16,133 nucleotides of DNA from Lautropia sp. SCN 70-15. Its GTDB lineage: Bacteria; Pseudomonadota; Gammaproteobacteria; Burkholderiales; Burkholderiaceae_E. The notes beneath the pieces are model-generated. The model saw nothing but the letters and a program-made list of their open reading frames with translations. It was not told the origin of the DNA and made no database searches. This document shows, in pieces, positions 1 to 7,278 of this stretch. The stretch is from contig MEEC01000031.1 of assembly GCA_001724315.1 (NCBI GenBank), positions 1-16,133 of the forward strand, given 5' to 3'. Position numbers and translations under genes: made by a program. Within the stretch, counting starts at the first letter, position 1; each line of letters starts with the position of its first letter.

Positions 1-26
1 CCGGGGAACGCGCGGCCGGCCCTGGC

Positions 27-1760
27 TCAGTGGATCTCGGGTTCGGGGTTGCGCCCCGGCTTGGCCAGGAAGTCGAAGTCGCAGCCCAGGTCGGCCTGCT
101 GCACGTGCTGCGAGAACAGCTCGCCGTAGCCGCGCTCGAAGCGGCGCTCCGGGCGTTTCCAGGCCGCGCGCCGCCGCTCGAGCTCGGCCTCGTCGACCTC
201 GAGGCGCAGCACCCGGTTCGGCACGTCGAGCGTGATCATGTCGCCCTCGCGCACCAGCGCCAGCGGGCCGCCGACGTACGACTCGGGGGCCACGTGCAAC
301 ACCACCGTCCCGTAGCTGGTGCCGCTCATCCGCGCGTCGGAGAGGCGGATCATGTCGCGCACGCCCTTCTGCAGCAGTTTCTTCGGCAGCGGCATCATGC
401 CCCACTCGGGCATGCCCGGCCCGCCCTGCGGGCCCGAATTGCGCAGCACCAGAATGCAGCTCTCGTCGACGTCGAGCGCCGGGTCGTCCAGCCGTCGCTC
501 GAGCTCGTTGTAGTCGTCGAAGACGATCGCCCGGCCGGTGTGCTGGAGCAGCGAGGGCGTGGCGGCCGAGGTCTTGATGACCGCGCCGTCGGGCGCCAGG
601 TTGCCGCGCAGGATGGCCACGCCGCCTTCGGGTTCGAGCGGCGCGTCGCGGGTCAGGATCACGTCGGGGAGGTGGATCGGCGCGCCGGCGATCTCTTCGC
701 CCAGCGTGCGGCCGGTGCAGGTGGGCGTGTCGCGATGGAGCAGGTCGCCGAGCGCCTCGAAGAAGGCGCGCGAGCCGCCCGCGTAGAACATGTCCTCCAT
801 CAGGTACTTGCCCGAGGGGCGCAGATTCAGCGTGACCGGCGTGGTCTTCGACAGGCGGTCGAAGTCGTCGAGCCCGATGTCGATGCCGGCGCGCCGTGCC
901 ATCGCCACGATGTGCACCACCGCGTTGGTCGAGCCGCCGCCGGCCATCATCACCGTGATCGCGTTCTCGAAGCTCTTGCGGCTCAGGATGTCCGAGGGCT
1001 TGAGGTCTTCCCAGACCATCTCCACGATGCGCCGGCCCGAGTTCGAGGCCAGCCGCGGGTGGTTGGAGTCGGCCGACGGGATCGTGGCGCCGCCGGGCAG
1101 GATGAAGCCCAGCACCTCGGCGATGGTGGCCATCGTGGAGGCGGTGCCGAAGGTCATGCAGGTGCCGAAGGAGCGCGCGATGCCTTCCTCGATCTCGTGC
1201 CAGTCGTCCTGCGTGATGTTGCCGGCGCGCAGCTCGGAGTGGTACTTCCAGACGTCGCTGCCCGAGCCCAGCTGCTGGCCGCGCCAGTTGCCGCGCAGCA
1301 TCGGGCCCGCCGGCATGAAGATCGTGGGCAGGTTCATGCTGATCGCGCCCATCAGCAGCGCGGGCACGGTCTTGTCGCAGCCGCCCAGCAGCACGCAGCC
1401 GTCGGCCGGGTAGGAGCGCAGGATCTCCTCGGTCTCCATGGCCAGCAGGTTGCGGTACATCATCGTGGTCGGCTTCTGGAAGTTCTCCGACAGCGTGAGG
1501 GCCGGGATCTCCACCGGAAAGCCGCCCGCCTGCCAGATCCCCCGCTTGACTTCCTCGGCGCGGGTGCGGAAGTGCGCGTGGCAGGGATTGATGTCGCTCC
1601 AGGTGTTCACGATCGCGATCACCGGCTTGCCGGCGAACTCGCGCCGGTCGTAGCCGATCTGCAGCGTGCGCGAGCGGTGGCCGAAGGCGCGCAGCGTGTC
1701 GACGCCGTACCAGCGGTGGCTGCGGAGGTCTTCGGGTTTTCGGCGGGGGCGGTCGGCCAT
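27..1760 (-). CDS. IlvD/Edd family dehydratase, probably L-arabinonate (pentonate) dehydratase
   Basis: This enzyme should remove water from a sugar acid to give a 2-keto-3-deoxy acid, using a [2Fe-2S] cluster and Mg2+ in the cytoplasm. The 577-residue length fits the pentonate dehydratases rather than the longer Edd enzymes. The three cluster cysteines are visible: C60 in NPCHAHF, C128 in GGCDKT and C201 in FGTCMTFG. The C-terminal SGTSYGT motif (about 479-485) carries the serine that acts as base in the family. The opening (DLRSHRW, FGHRSR) and the tail with GCDFDFL resemble characterised L-arabinonate dehydratases as I remember them. The ATG start is preceded by AAAGGA at good spacing. It is the last gene of the ABC importer cluster, 49 bp after the MalG-type permease, so it probably acts on the imported compound. 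D-xylonate, L-fuconate or another aldonate remain possible substrates. The family is certain, the substrate is inferred. Confidence 0.93.
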   Translation of the reverse strand: MADRPRRKPEDLRSHRWYGVDTLRAFGHRSRTLQIGYDRREFAGKPVIAIVNTWSDINPCHAHFRTRAEEVKRGIWQAGGFPVEIPALTLSENFQKPTTMMYRNLLAMETEEILRSYPADGCVLLGGCDKTVPALLMGAISMNLPTIFMPAGPMLRGNWRGQQLGSGSDVWKYHSELRAGNITQDDWHEIEEGIARSFGTCMTFGTASTMATIAEVLGFILPGGATIPSADSNHPRLASNSGRRIVEMVWEDLKPSDILSRKSFENAITVMMAGGGSTNAVVHIVAMARRAGIDIGLDDFDRLSKTTPVTLNLRPSGKYLMEDMFYAGGSRAFFEALGDLLHRDTPTCTGRTLGEEIAGAPIHLPDVILTRDAPLEPEGGVAILRGNLAPDGAVIKTSAATPSLLQHTGRAIVFDDYNELERRLDDPALDVDESCILVLRNSGPQGGPGMPEWGMMPLPKKLLQKGVRDMIRLSDARMSGTSYGTVVLHVAPESYVGGPLALVREGDMITLDVPNRVLRLEVDEAELERRRAAWKRPERRFERGYGELFSQHVQQADLGCDFDFLAKPGRNPEPEIH

Positions 1761-1809
1761 CGGGGAATCCTTTCTCGTCGGTTCTCTCGGGAGTCGCCGC
1801 GCCGCCGCA

Positions 1810-2679
1810 TCACTCCTTGACCGCGCCGGTCATGCCGGAGACGTAGTACTCGACGAAGAAGGAGTAGATCACCGCCACCGGGAGCGACCCGAGTAGCGCG
1901 CCGGCCATCAGCGAGCCCCAATGGTAAACGTCTCCCTCGACCAGTTCCGTGATCACGCCCACCGGAACCGTCTTGACCTCGGACGAGGACACGAAGGTCA
2001 GCGCATAGATGAACTCGTTCCAGGACAGCGTGAACGCGAAGATGCCGGCCGAGATCAGGCCCGGCACCGCCAGCGGCAGGATGATCTTGACCAGGATCTC
2101 CCAGCGGGTCGCGCCGTCGATCAGCGCGCATTCCTCGAGCTCGTAGGGGATGGACCGGAAGTAGCCCATCAGCAGCCAGGTGCAGAACGGGATCAGGAAG
2201 GTCGGGTAGGTGAGGATCAGCGCCCAGCGCGTGTCGAACAGGCCCAGGTTGAACACGATGGCCGCCAGCGGGATGAACAGGATGCTGGGCGGCACCAGGT
2301 AGGCGAAGAAGATGGCCAGGCCCGCGGGCCGGGCGCCCTGGAAGCGCAGGCGCTCGATCGCGTAGGCGGCGAGCACCGAGGCGAACAGCGAGAAGAAGGT
2401 GGACACCACCGACACGATCATCGTGTTGAGCAGCCACTCGGGGTAGGGCGTCTCGAACAGCAGCTTGCGGAAGTGGTCCAGCGTGGGGCTGGACAGCCAG
2501 AACGGGTTGCCGTCGCGATCCAGCAATTCGGCGTTCGGCTTGAACGAAGTCATCCCCATCCAGTAGAAGGGGAAGAGCAGCACGAAGACGAAGATGCCGA
2601 GCGGGATGTAGACGGTGACCCAGCGACGGGGCATCGACTGCAGGAAATCCATCCCGACGCTTTCCTTCTGTTCGGCCAT
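1810..2679 (-). CDS. Carbohydrate ABC transporter permease, MalG type
   Basis: This is one of the two inner-membrane subunits of a CUT1-type sugar importer. The 289-residue protein begins with a short cytoplasmic segment, a first membrane helix at about residues 18-40 (IPLGIFVFVLLFPFYWMGMT) and a periplasmic loop. About five further hydrophobic helices follow. The cytoplasmic EAA loop that docks on the ATPase reads EECALIDGATRWEI, with the conserved DGA and a following LP. The start is the ATG preceded by a modest AGAGAG. It lies 48 bp after the MalF-type permease and 49 bp before the dehydratase, so cotranscription is likely. The sugar cannot be deduced from a permease. Confidence 0.95.
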   Translation of the reverse strand: MAEQKESVGMDFLQSMPRRWVTVYIPLGIFVFVLLFPFYWMGMTSFKPNAELLDRDGNPFWLSSPTLDHFRKLLFETPYPEWLLNTMIVSVVSTFFSLFASVLAAYAIERLRFQGARPAGLAIFFAYLVPPSILFIPLAAIVFNLGLFDTRWALILTYPTFLIPFCTWLLMGYFRSIPYELEECALIDGATRWEILVKIILPLAVPGLISAGIFAFTLSWNEFIYALTFVSSSEVKTVPVGVITELVEGDVYHWGSLMAGALLGSLPVAVIYSFFVEYYVSGMTGAVKE

Positions 2680-2727
2680 GTGAGCTCTCTGCGTGTTTCG
2701 TTGGTTCTGGTGGTCGACGGAGCGGGC

Positions 2728-3675
2728 TCAGCGGTCGGTGCCGCCCTGCTGCCAGGCGCGGCGCTGCAGGCCGAAGTAGCTGAACAGGATCGCCGCGAGC
2801 AGGAAGGGCACCATCGAGATCGCCAGCGCCGCGCCCTCGCCCAGCGCGCCGCCCGGGATGGCGCGCTGGAAGGACAGCGTGGCCATCAGGTGCGTGGCGT
2901 TGAGCGGCCCGCCGCGGGTCAGCACGTAGATCAGCTGGAAGTCGGTGAAGGTGAACAGCACCGAGAAGGTCATCACGACCGCGATGATCGGCGTGAGCAT
3001 CGGGAGCGTGATGCTGCGGAACTGCTGCCAGGGCGTGGCGCCGTCGATGGCGGCGGCCTCGTACAGGCTCGGCGAGATCGTCTGCAGGCCGGCCAGCAGC
3101 GAGATCGCCACGAAGGGAATGCCCCGCCAGACGTTGGCTGCGATCGTGGAGAAGCGCGCCGCCCACGGGTCGCCGAGGAAGTTGACGTATTCGTCGATCA
3201 GCCCGAGGCGCGTCAGCACCCAGCTGATCACCGAGAACTGCGAGTCGTAGATCCACCAGAAGGCGATGGCCGACAGTGCGGTGGGCACGATCCAGGGCAG
3301 CAGGATCACCGCCCGGAAGAAACTCTTGAAGGGCAGGTGCTTGTTCAGCAGCAGGGCCAGCCACAGGCCCAGCACGAACTTCAGGATGCTGGCGACGATC
3401 GTGTAGAAGAGCGTGTTGAACAGCGAGAGCCGTGCCACGCTGTCGCCGAACAGGAACGCGTAGTTCTCGAGCCCGATGAATTCTCCGCCCCGGCCGATCT
3501 TCGTGTCGGTGAAGCCCAGCCAGACGCCGAGCCCCAGCGGATAGGTGAGAAAGACGAGCAGCAGCAGGGCAGCCGGCACCATGAACAGGATGCCCAGCGC
3601 GTTGCGATTGTTCTGGATCCTGGCAAGCACGACGATCCGCCCGGTAGGTTTGAAGAGAATTGACGGTCGCGGCAC
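2728..3675 (-). CDS. Sugar ABC transporter permease, MalF type
   Basis: This is the partner inner-membrane permease. Six membrane helices are visible, the first at about residues 28-48 (LGILFMVPAALLLLVFLTYP). The EAA loop reads EAAAIDGATPWQQFRS and is followed by LPMLTP. The start is uncertain. The longest frame begins at a GTG at 3675, whose purine run lies directly against the start codon and which overlaps an inverted repeat at 3664-3703. A GTG at 3630 would give a 300-residue protein starting just before ARIQNNRNALG. The codons between 3675 and about 3640 have unusually low G/C at the third position for this window, which favours the later start. The gene sits between the binding protein and the MalG-type permease. 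Confidence 0.94.
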   Translation of the reverse strand: MPRPSILFKPTGRIVVLARIQNNRNALGILFMVPAALLLLVFLTYPLGLGVWLGFTDTKIGRGGEFIGLENYAFLFGDSVARLSLFNTLFYTIVASILKFVLGLWLALLLNKHLPFKSFFRAVILLPWIVPTALSAIAFWWIYDSQFSVISWVLTRLGLIDEYVNFLGDPWAARFSTIAANVWRGIPFVAISLLAGLQTISPSLYEAAAIDGATPWQQFRSITLPMLTPIIAVVMTFSVLFTFTDFQLIYVLTRGGPLNATHLMATLSFQRAIPGGALGEGAALAISMVPFLLAAILFSYFGLQRRAWQQGGTDR

Positions 3676-3703
3676 CCCCCTCGAAGGAGCGGCGCCGCGA
3701 CCG
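3664..3703 (-). repeat. Perfect 10-bp inverted repeat between binding-protein and permease genes
   Basis: The arm CGGTCGCGGC (3664-3673) is exactly inverted by GCCGCGACCG (3694-3703), with a 20-nt loop. In the operon transcript it forms a strong GC stem 17 nt after the binding-protein stop. There is no T-tract, so it is not a classic intrinsic terminator. Stem-loops at this point in importer operons usually protect the upstream message or partly stop transcription, which keeps binding protein in excess over permease. That role is inferred here. Confidence 0.7.
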
Positions 3704-3720
3704 GGGTCAGCTCGGCCCGA

Positions 3721-5040
3721 TCAGACCTTGTAGTAGCGCTCGGCGCGCTTCTGGGCGCGCTCGGCGGCTTCCTTGGGCGAACGCTGGCCCGACGCGGCCT
3801 CGGCCATCATGTTGACCACGATGAAGTCGGCCATCGCACCGGCCGACGCGTAGCCGAGCTTGCCCGGCCAGCCGCCCGGCCGCATGATCTTGACCGCGTC
3901 GCGATACGGCGTGTGCTTGGCGTCGACCGTCCAGATCGGGTTCTTCGAGTACGCGTCGAGCGGGTGCGACACGTAGCCGATCGCCGCCTGCATCCACGGG
4001 CCGTACTGCTCTTCCTCCATCATGAACCGGATGAACTCCTTCGCGGCGTTCGGGAACTTCGTGTGCTTGAAGATCATCTGGTTGAAGAACAGGTTGAACT
4101 CGGTGGGCTGGCCCGCCGGTCCGATCGGCATGTTGGCGTGGTTGATGTCGGCCGCCATCTCCTTGAGCTTCGGATCGTTCGAGGTCTTGGCCGCGTAGTA
4201 GACCGAGATGCCGTTGCAGGTCAGGCTGACCTGGCCGTCGAGGAAGGCCTTGTTGTTGTTCGGGTCGAGCCAGGCGAGGGTTCCCGGTGCGAAAGTGGGG
4301 TACAGCTCGCGGATGTACTCCAGCGCCTTGATCGTCTCGGGGCTGTTGATGACGACCTTGTTGTCCTTGTCGACCAGGCTGCCGCCGAAGGCCCACAGGA
4401 GCCAGTGGCACCAGGTGTTGCCGTCGCCGGTGGCATTGCCCAGCGCGAAGCCGGCGGGCGTGCCCTTTTCCTTGAGTGCCTTGCACAGCTTCAGGAAGCC
4501 GTCCATGTCCTTCGGGAAGCTGTCGAAGCCGGCCGCCTTCATGTGGCTGGTGCGATAGACCATGCAGTTGCCGGCCGCGCCCAGCGGGATGCCGATCCAG
4601 TTCTTGCCGTCGGGGCGCAGGTACTGCTCGCAGACCGGGTACCAGCCGCCGTACTTCTTGCCGAGGTAATCGGCCAGGTCGGTCACGTCGACCAGCTTCT
4701 CGGGGTAGAGGTTGGCGTCGTCGTTGGTCGACAGGATGATGTCGGGGCCGGCGCCGGTGTTGGCGGCCACCGCTGCCTTGGGGCGGACGTCTTCCCAGCC
4801 CTCGTTGTCCACGCGGACCTCGACGCCGGTCTGCTCGGTGAACTTCTTGACGTTCGCCATGTACTGGTCGATGTCGCCCTGCACGAAGCGGCTCCAGCGC
4901 AGCACGCGCAGCTTGGCGCCCGGCTCGGGCTTGCCTGCCCATTGCGCATGGGCGCTGGGGATCCAGAGCGCGGGCGCGGCAACCGCCGTGCCTGCGGCAA
5001 CCCCGGCGGTGGTTTTCAGGAAGTCGCGGCGTTGTGTCAT
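3721..5040 (-). CDS. Extracellular solute-binding protein of a carbohydrate ABC importer, Tat-exported
   Basis: This is the periplasmic binding protein that captures the sugar or sugar derivative and delivers it to the two permeases. The N-terminus MTQRRDFLK carries a twin-arginine (Tat) motif at R4-R5. A weakly hydrophobic Ala-rich stretch and a likely cleavage site after A32 (SAHA before QW) follow. The mature part (LRVLRWSRF, then the GPDIILSTND region) looks like a cluster B, family 1 binding protein. The full length of 439 residues is normal. The ATG start has a strong GGAGGAG 5 nt upstream, the best ribosome site of the cluster, which fits high expression. Tat export suggests folding in the cytoplasm before export. 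The ligand is unknown; the dehydratase in the same cluster points to a sugar acid or its parent sugar. Confidence 0.95.
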   Translation of the reverse strand: MTQRRDFLKTTAGVAAGTAVAAPALWIPSAHAQWAGKPEPGAKLRVLRWSRFVQGDIDQYMANVKKFTEQTGVEVRVDNEGWEDVRPKAAVAANTGAGPDIILSTNDDANLYPEKLVDVTDLADYLGKKYGGWYPVCEQYLRPDGKNWIGIPLGAAGNCMVYRTSHMKAAGFDSFPKDMDGFLKLCKALKEKGTPAGFALGNATGDGNTWCHWLLWAFGGSLVDKDNKVVINSPETIKALEYIRELYPTFAPGTLAWLDPNNNKAFLDGQVSLTCNGISVYYAAKTSNDPKLKEMAADINHANMPIGPAGQPTEFNLFFNQMIFKHTKFPNAAKEFIRFMMEEEQYGPWMQAAIGYVSHPLDAYSKNPIWTVDAKHTPYRDAVKIMRPGGWPGKLGYASAGAMADFIVVNMMAEAASGQRSPKEAAERAQKRAERYYKV

Positions 5041-5045
5041 GGTGT

Positions 5046-5052
5046 CTCCTCC
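5046..5052 (-). promoter_or_regulatory. Strong Shine-Dalgarno site of the solute-binding protein
   Basis: On the minus strand the sequence reads GGAGGAG and ends 5 nt before the ATG at 5040. It is stronger than the ribosome sites seen for the permease genes, in line with a binding protein made in excess. Confidence 0.75.
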
Positions 5053-5085
5053 GTCTGTTGCGGGTGGGTGTCGGCTGCGCGATCC

Positions 5086-5098
5086 GCGGACCAGTCCG

Positions 5099-5099
<1 letters not shown>
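5086..5099 (-). repeat. 6-bp inverted repeat at the ATPase stop codon
   Basis: GCGGAC and GTCCGC are exact inverted copies around a 2-nt centre, and touch the TAG stop of the ATPase gene. It could form a small hairpin before the binding-protein ribosome site. No T-tract follows. A role in attenuation or message stability is only a guess. Confidence 0.4.
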
Positions 5100-6154
<1,055 letters not shown>

Positions 6155-6160
6155 GCAGAG

Positions 6161-6166
6161 TCTCCC
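6161..6166 (-). promoter_or_regulatory. Shine-Dalgarno site that fixes a TTG start for the ABC ATPase
   Basis: The minus strand reads GGGAGA, then six nucleotides, then TTG at 6154. There is no in-frame ATG or GTG nearby that would restore the conserved N-terminus, so this site supports TTG initiation. Confidence 0.65.
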
Positions 6167-6180
6167 GATGAACCGTTCTC

Positions 6181-6186
6181 ATTATG
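6181..6186 (-). promoter_or_regulatory. Weak -10-like box for the importer cluster
   Basis: The minus strand reads CATAAT, one base from the sigma-70 -10 consensus, 26 nt before the TTG start of the ATPase gene. I see no good -35 hexamer at 16-18 nt, so it would need an activator or be incorrect. Confidence 0.3.
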
Positions 6187-6274
6187 CCCCGCCCGGAACG
6201 ATGCCGGCCGGAGTTTGCGGATTGTTTTCAGACTTTACAGCATCGTGGCCGCGGCGTGCAGATGTGGAACCCGC

Positions 6275-6288
6275 TTGACGCGGGTCAA
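6275..6288. promoter_or_regulatory. TTGAC-GCGG-GTCAA inverted repeat, candidate operator
   Basis: Perfect 5-bp arms are separated by 4 nt, and the flanks CCCG and CGGG extend the symmetry imperfectly. The site sits inside the 197-bp divergent spacer between the importer cluster (minus) and the ferritin-like gene (plus). This is where a sugar-responsive LacI-, GntR- or IclR-type regulator would bind. No regulator gene is in the window, so the binding protein is unknown. Confidence 0.4.
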
Positions 6289-6351
6289 CGGGCCGCGGCG
6301 CGCCGGCGTGCACAGTCGGGATGCCCAGGCTTTCCCCTCGTTCGCTCCCCG

Positions 6352-6831
6352 ATGAAACCCGTTTCCCGCGCATCGAACGCCCTCGCGAGCGCGCTCGAGC
6401 AGCGCCAGCGTGCCGCGGCGCGCTGGCGGGCGCTCGCGCTCGACTCGGGGCGGGTCGACGGCAGCCTTGCGGCCGCGCTCGCGCGGGTCAGCGCCAGCGA
6501 ACAGCAGCACGCCGAGCAACTCGCCCGCGAGTTGCCGATGATCGACGGCGAGGAGCTCCTCCGGATCGTCGACGCGGGCGCGGAGTCCGACGAGCCGAGA
6601 CCCGGCGCAGCCAGGTCCGCCGGCGCCGGCGCGCGTCAGGCGGGCAGGATCGCACGCGCGCTCGAGGACGCACTCAGGCAGGAGCGCCGGTTGCGGGCGG
6701 CCTTTGAGCAGCTGGCCGCGCGCACCCCCGACGACGAGGTCAAGGTCCGCGCGCTGGCGCTCGCGCTGGCGGAAACCCGCCACCTTCGGGCGCTGGAGGA
6801 GGCCGTCGCCTCGCTGCGATGTAAGCTCTAG
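6352..6831 (+). CDS. Small helical protein with ferritin-like ExxH motifs, function unknown
   Basis: I do not recognise a named family. The 159-residue protein is almost entirely Ala/Arg/Glu-rich helix and falls into four helical blocks: about 8-30, 36-60, 96-123 and 128-155. The pattern E16, then E50xxH53, E111, then E141xxH144 reproduces the order of iron ligands in rubrerythrin/ferritin-like four-helix bundles. The gap of 34 residues in the first pair and 30 in the second is close to the usual spacing. This suggests a carboxylate-bridged di-metal site, but the loop at 77-95 (Gly/Pro/Ala/Arg) is unusual and the match is by eye. The ATG is the last plausible start before the conserved-looking part, and no clear ribosome site precedes it. 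HPF follows 65 bp downstream on the same strand, so the two may be cotranscribed. Confidence 0.75.
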   Translation: MKPVSRASNALASALEQRQRAAARWRALALDSGRVDGSLAAALARVSASEQQHAEQLARELPMIDGEELLRIVDAGAESDEPRPGAARSAGAGARQAGRIARALEDALRQERRLRAAFEQLAARTPDDEVKVRALALALAETRHLRALEEAVASLRCKL

Positions 6832-6879
6832 GGATGGCAGGCCGGCCGCAGTCCCTGCGATCGGACGCCAGACTTCACC

Positions 6880-6886
6880 AAGGAAG
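6880..6886 (+). promoter_or_regulatory. Shine-Dalgarno site of the HPF gene
   Basis: AAGGAAG lies 10 nt before the ATG at 6897. It supports that start over the overlapping out-of-frame ATG at 6886-6888. The rest of the 65-bp gap after the ferritin-like gene shows no terminator. Confidence 0.6.
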
Positions 6887-6896
6887 ATGCCCGACG

Positions 6897-7265
6897 ATGA
6901 AAATTCCGCTTCAGATCAGCTTTCACGACATGCCCGTGTCCCCCGCGCTCGAGACCCTGATCCGGGAGAAGGCCGCCAAGCTCGAGCAGTTCCATCCGAA
7001 CATGACCGGATGCCGGGTCGTGGTCGACAAGCCGCACAACCACAGCCAGCAGGGCGAGCAGTTCGCGGTGACGGTGGACGTTTCGGTTCCGGGGGCGAAC
7101 CTGGTCGTGAATCACGTTCGCAACGAGGACGCGAACGTTGCGGTTCGCGACGCCTTCCTGGCGGCGCGCCGCCAGGTCGAGGATCACGTGAAGCGCAAGC
7201 AGGCCGAGGTCCGCCACCCGGGCCAGACCCCGATGGCCGAAGCCCCCGAAGCGCCGGAAGCCTGA
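6897..7265 (+). CDS. HPF/RaiA family ribosome hibernation factor
   Basis: Proteins of this family bind the 30S decoding centre in stationary phase or stress and inactivate ribosomes, either by dimerising them or keeping them as inactive 70S. The 122-residue protein has the single S30AE domain: a first strand PLQISFHDMPVS, a helix SPALETLIREKAAKLEQF, strands CRVVVDKPH and FAVTVDVSVPGANLVV, and a basic C-terminal helix VRDAFLAARRQVEDHVKRK. A short AEAPEAPEA tail ends it. It is a short-type protein without the dimerisation domain of long HPF. It resembles the stand-alone stress paralogs, some of which carry a C-terminal cold-shock domain that is absent here. It is not next to rpoN or ptsN, the usual neighbours of the housekeeping hpf, so it may be a second copy in the genome. 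It converges on the Ldh-family gene. Confidence 0.92.
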   Translation: MKIPLQISFHDMPVSPALETLIREKAAKLEQFHPNMTGCRVVVDKPHNHSQQGEQFAVTVDVSVPGANLVVNHVRNEDANVAVRDAFLAARRQVEDHVKRKQAEVRHPGQTPMAEAPEAPEA

Positions 7266-7278
7266 GGCAAGCTCAGGC
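7260..7278. terminator. Inverted repeat spanning both convergent stop codons
   Basis: GCCTGAG (7260-7266) and CTCAGGC (7272-7278) are perfect inverted copies with a 5-nt loop, GCAAG. The repeat covers the TGA of HPF and the TGA of the Ldh-family gene, whose stops are only 7 bp apart. It would form the same 7-bp hairpin in both transcripts. No T-tract follows on either side, so it is at best a weak or Rho-assisted bidirectional terminator. Confidence 0.45.

Noticed and set aside
30..1820. Long plus-strand open frame opposite the dehydratase
   Set aside because: It mirrors the third-position GC of the dehydratase gene; its His/Arg/Val-rich peptide shows no domain motif, and the minus strand has complete dehydratase motifs.
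1921..3663. Long plus-strand open frame opposite the two permeases
   Set aside because: Low-complexity Arg/Gln/Glu/Asp-rich translation typical of an antisense frame in GC-rich DNA; it crosses two real genes and their spacer.
6184..6351. Longer 215-residue version of the ferritin-like protein starting at 6184
   Set aside because: The added residues lie across the divergent control region with its inverted repeat, have mixed codon use and add no domain; the helical protein begins at 6352.
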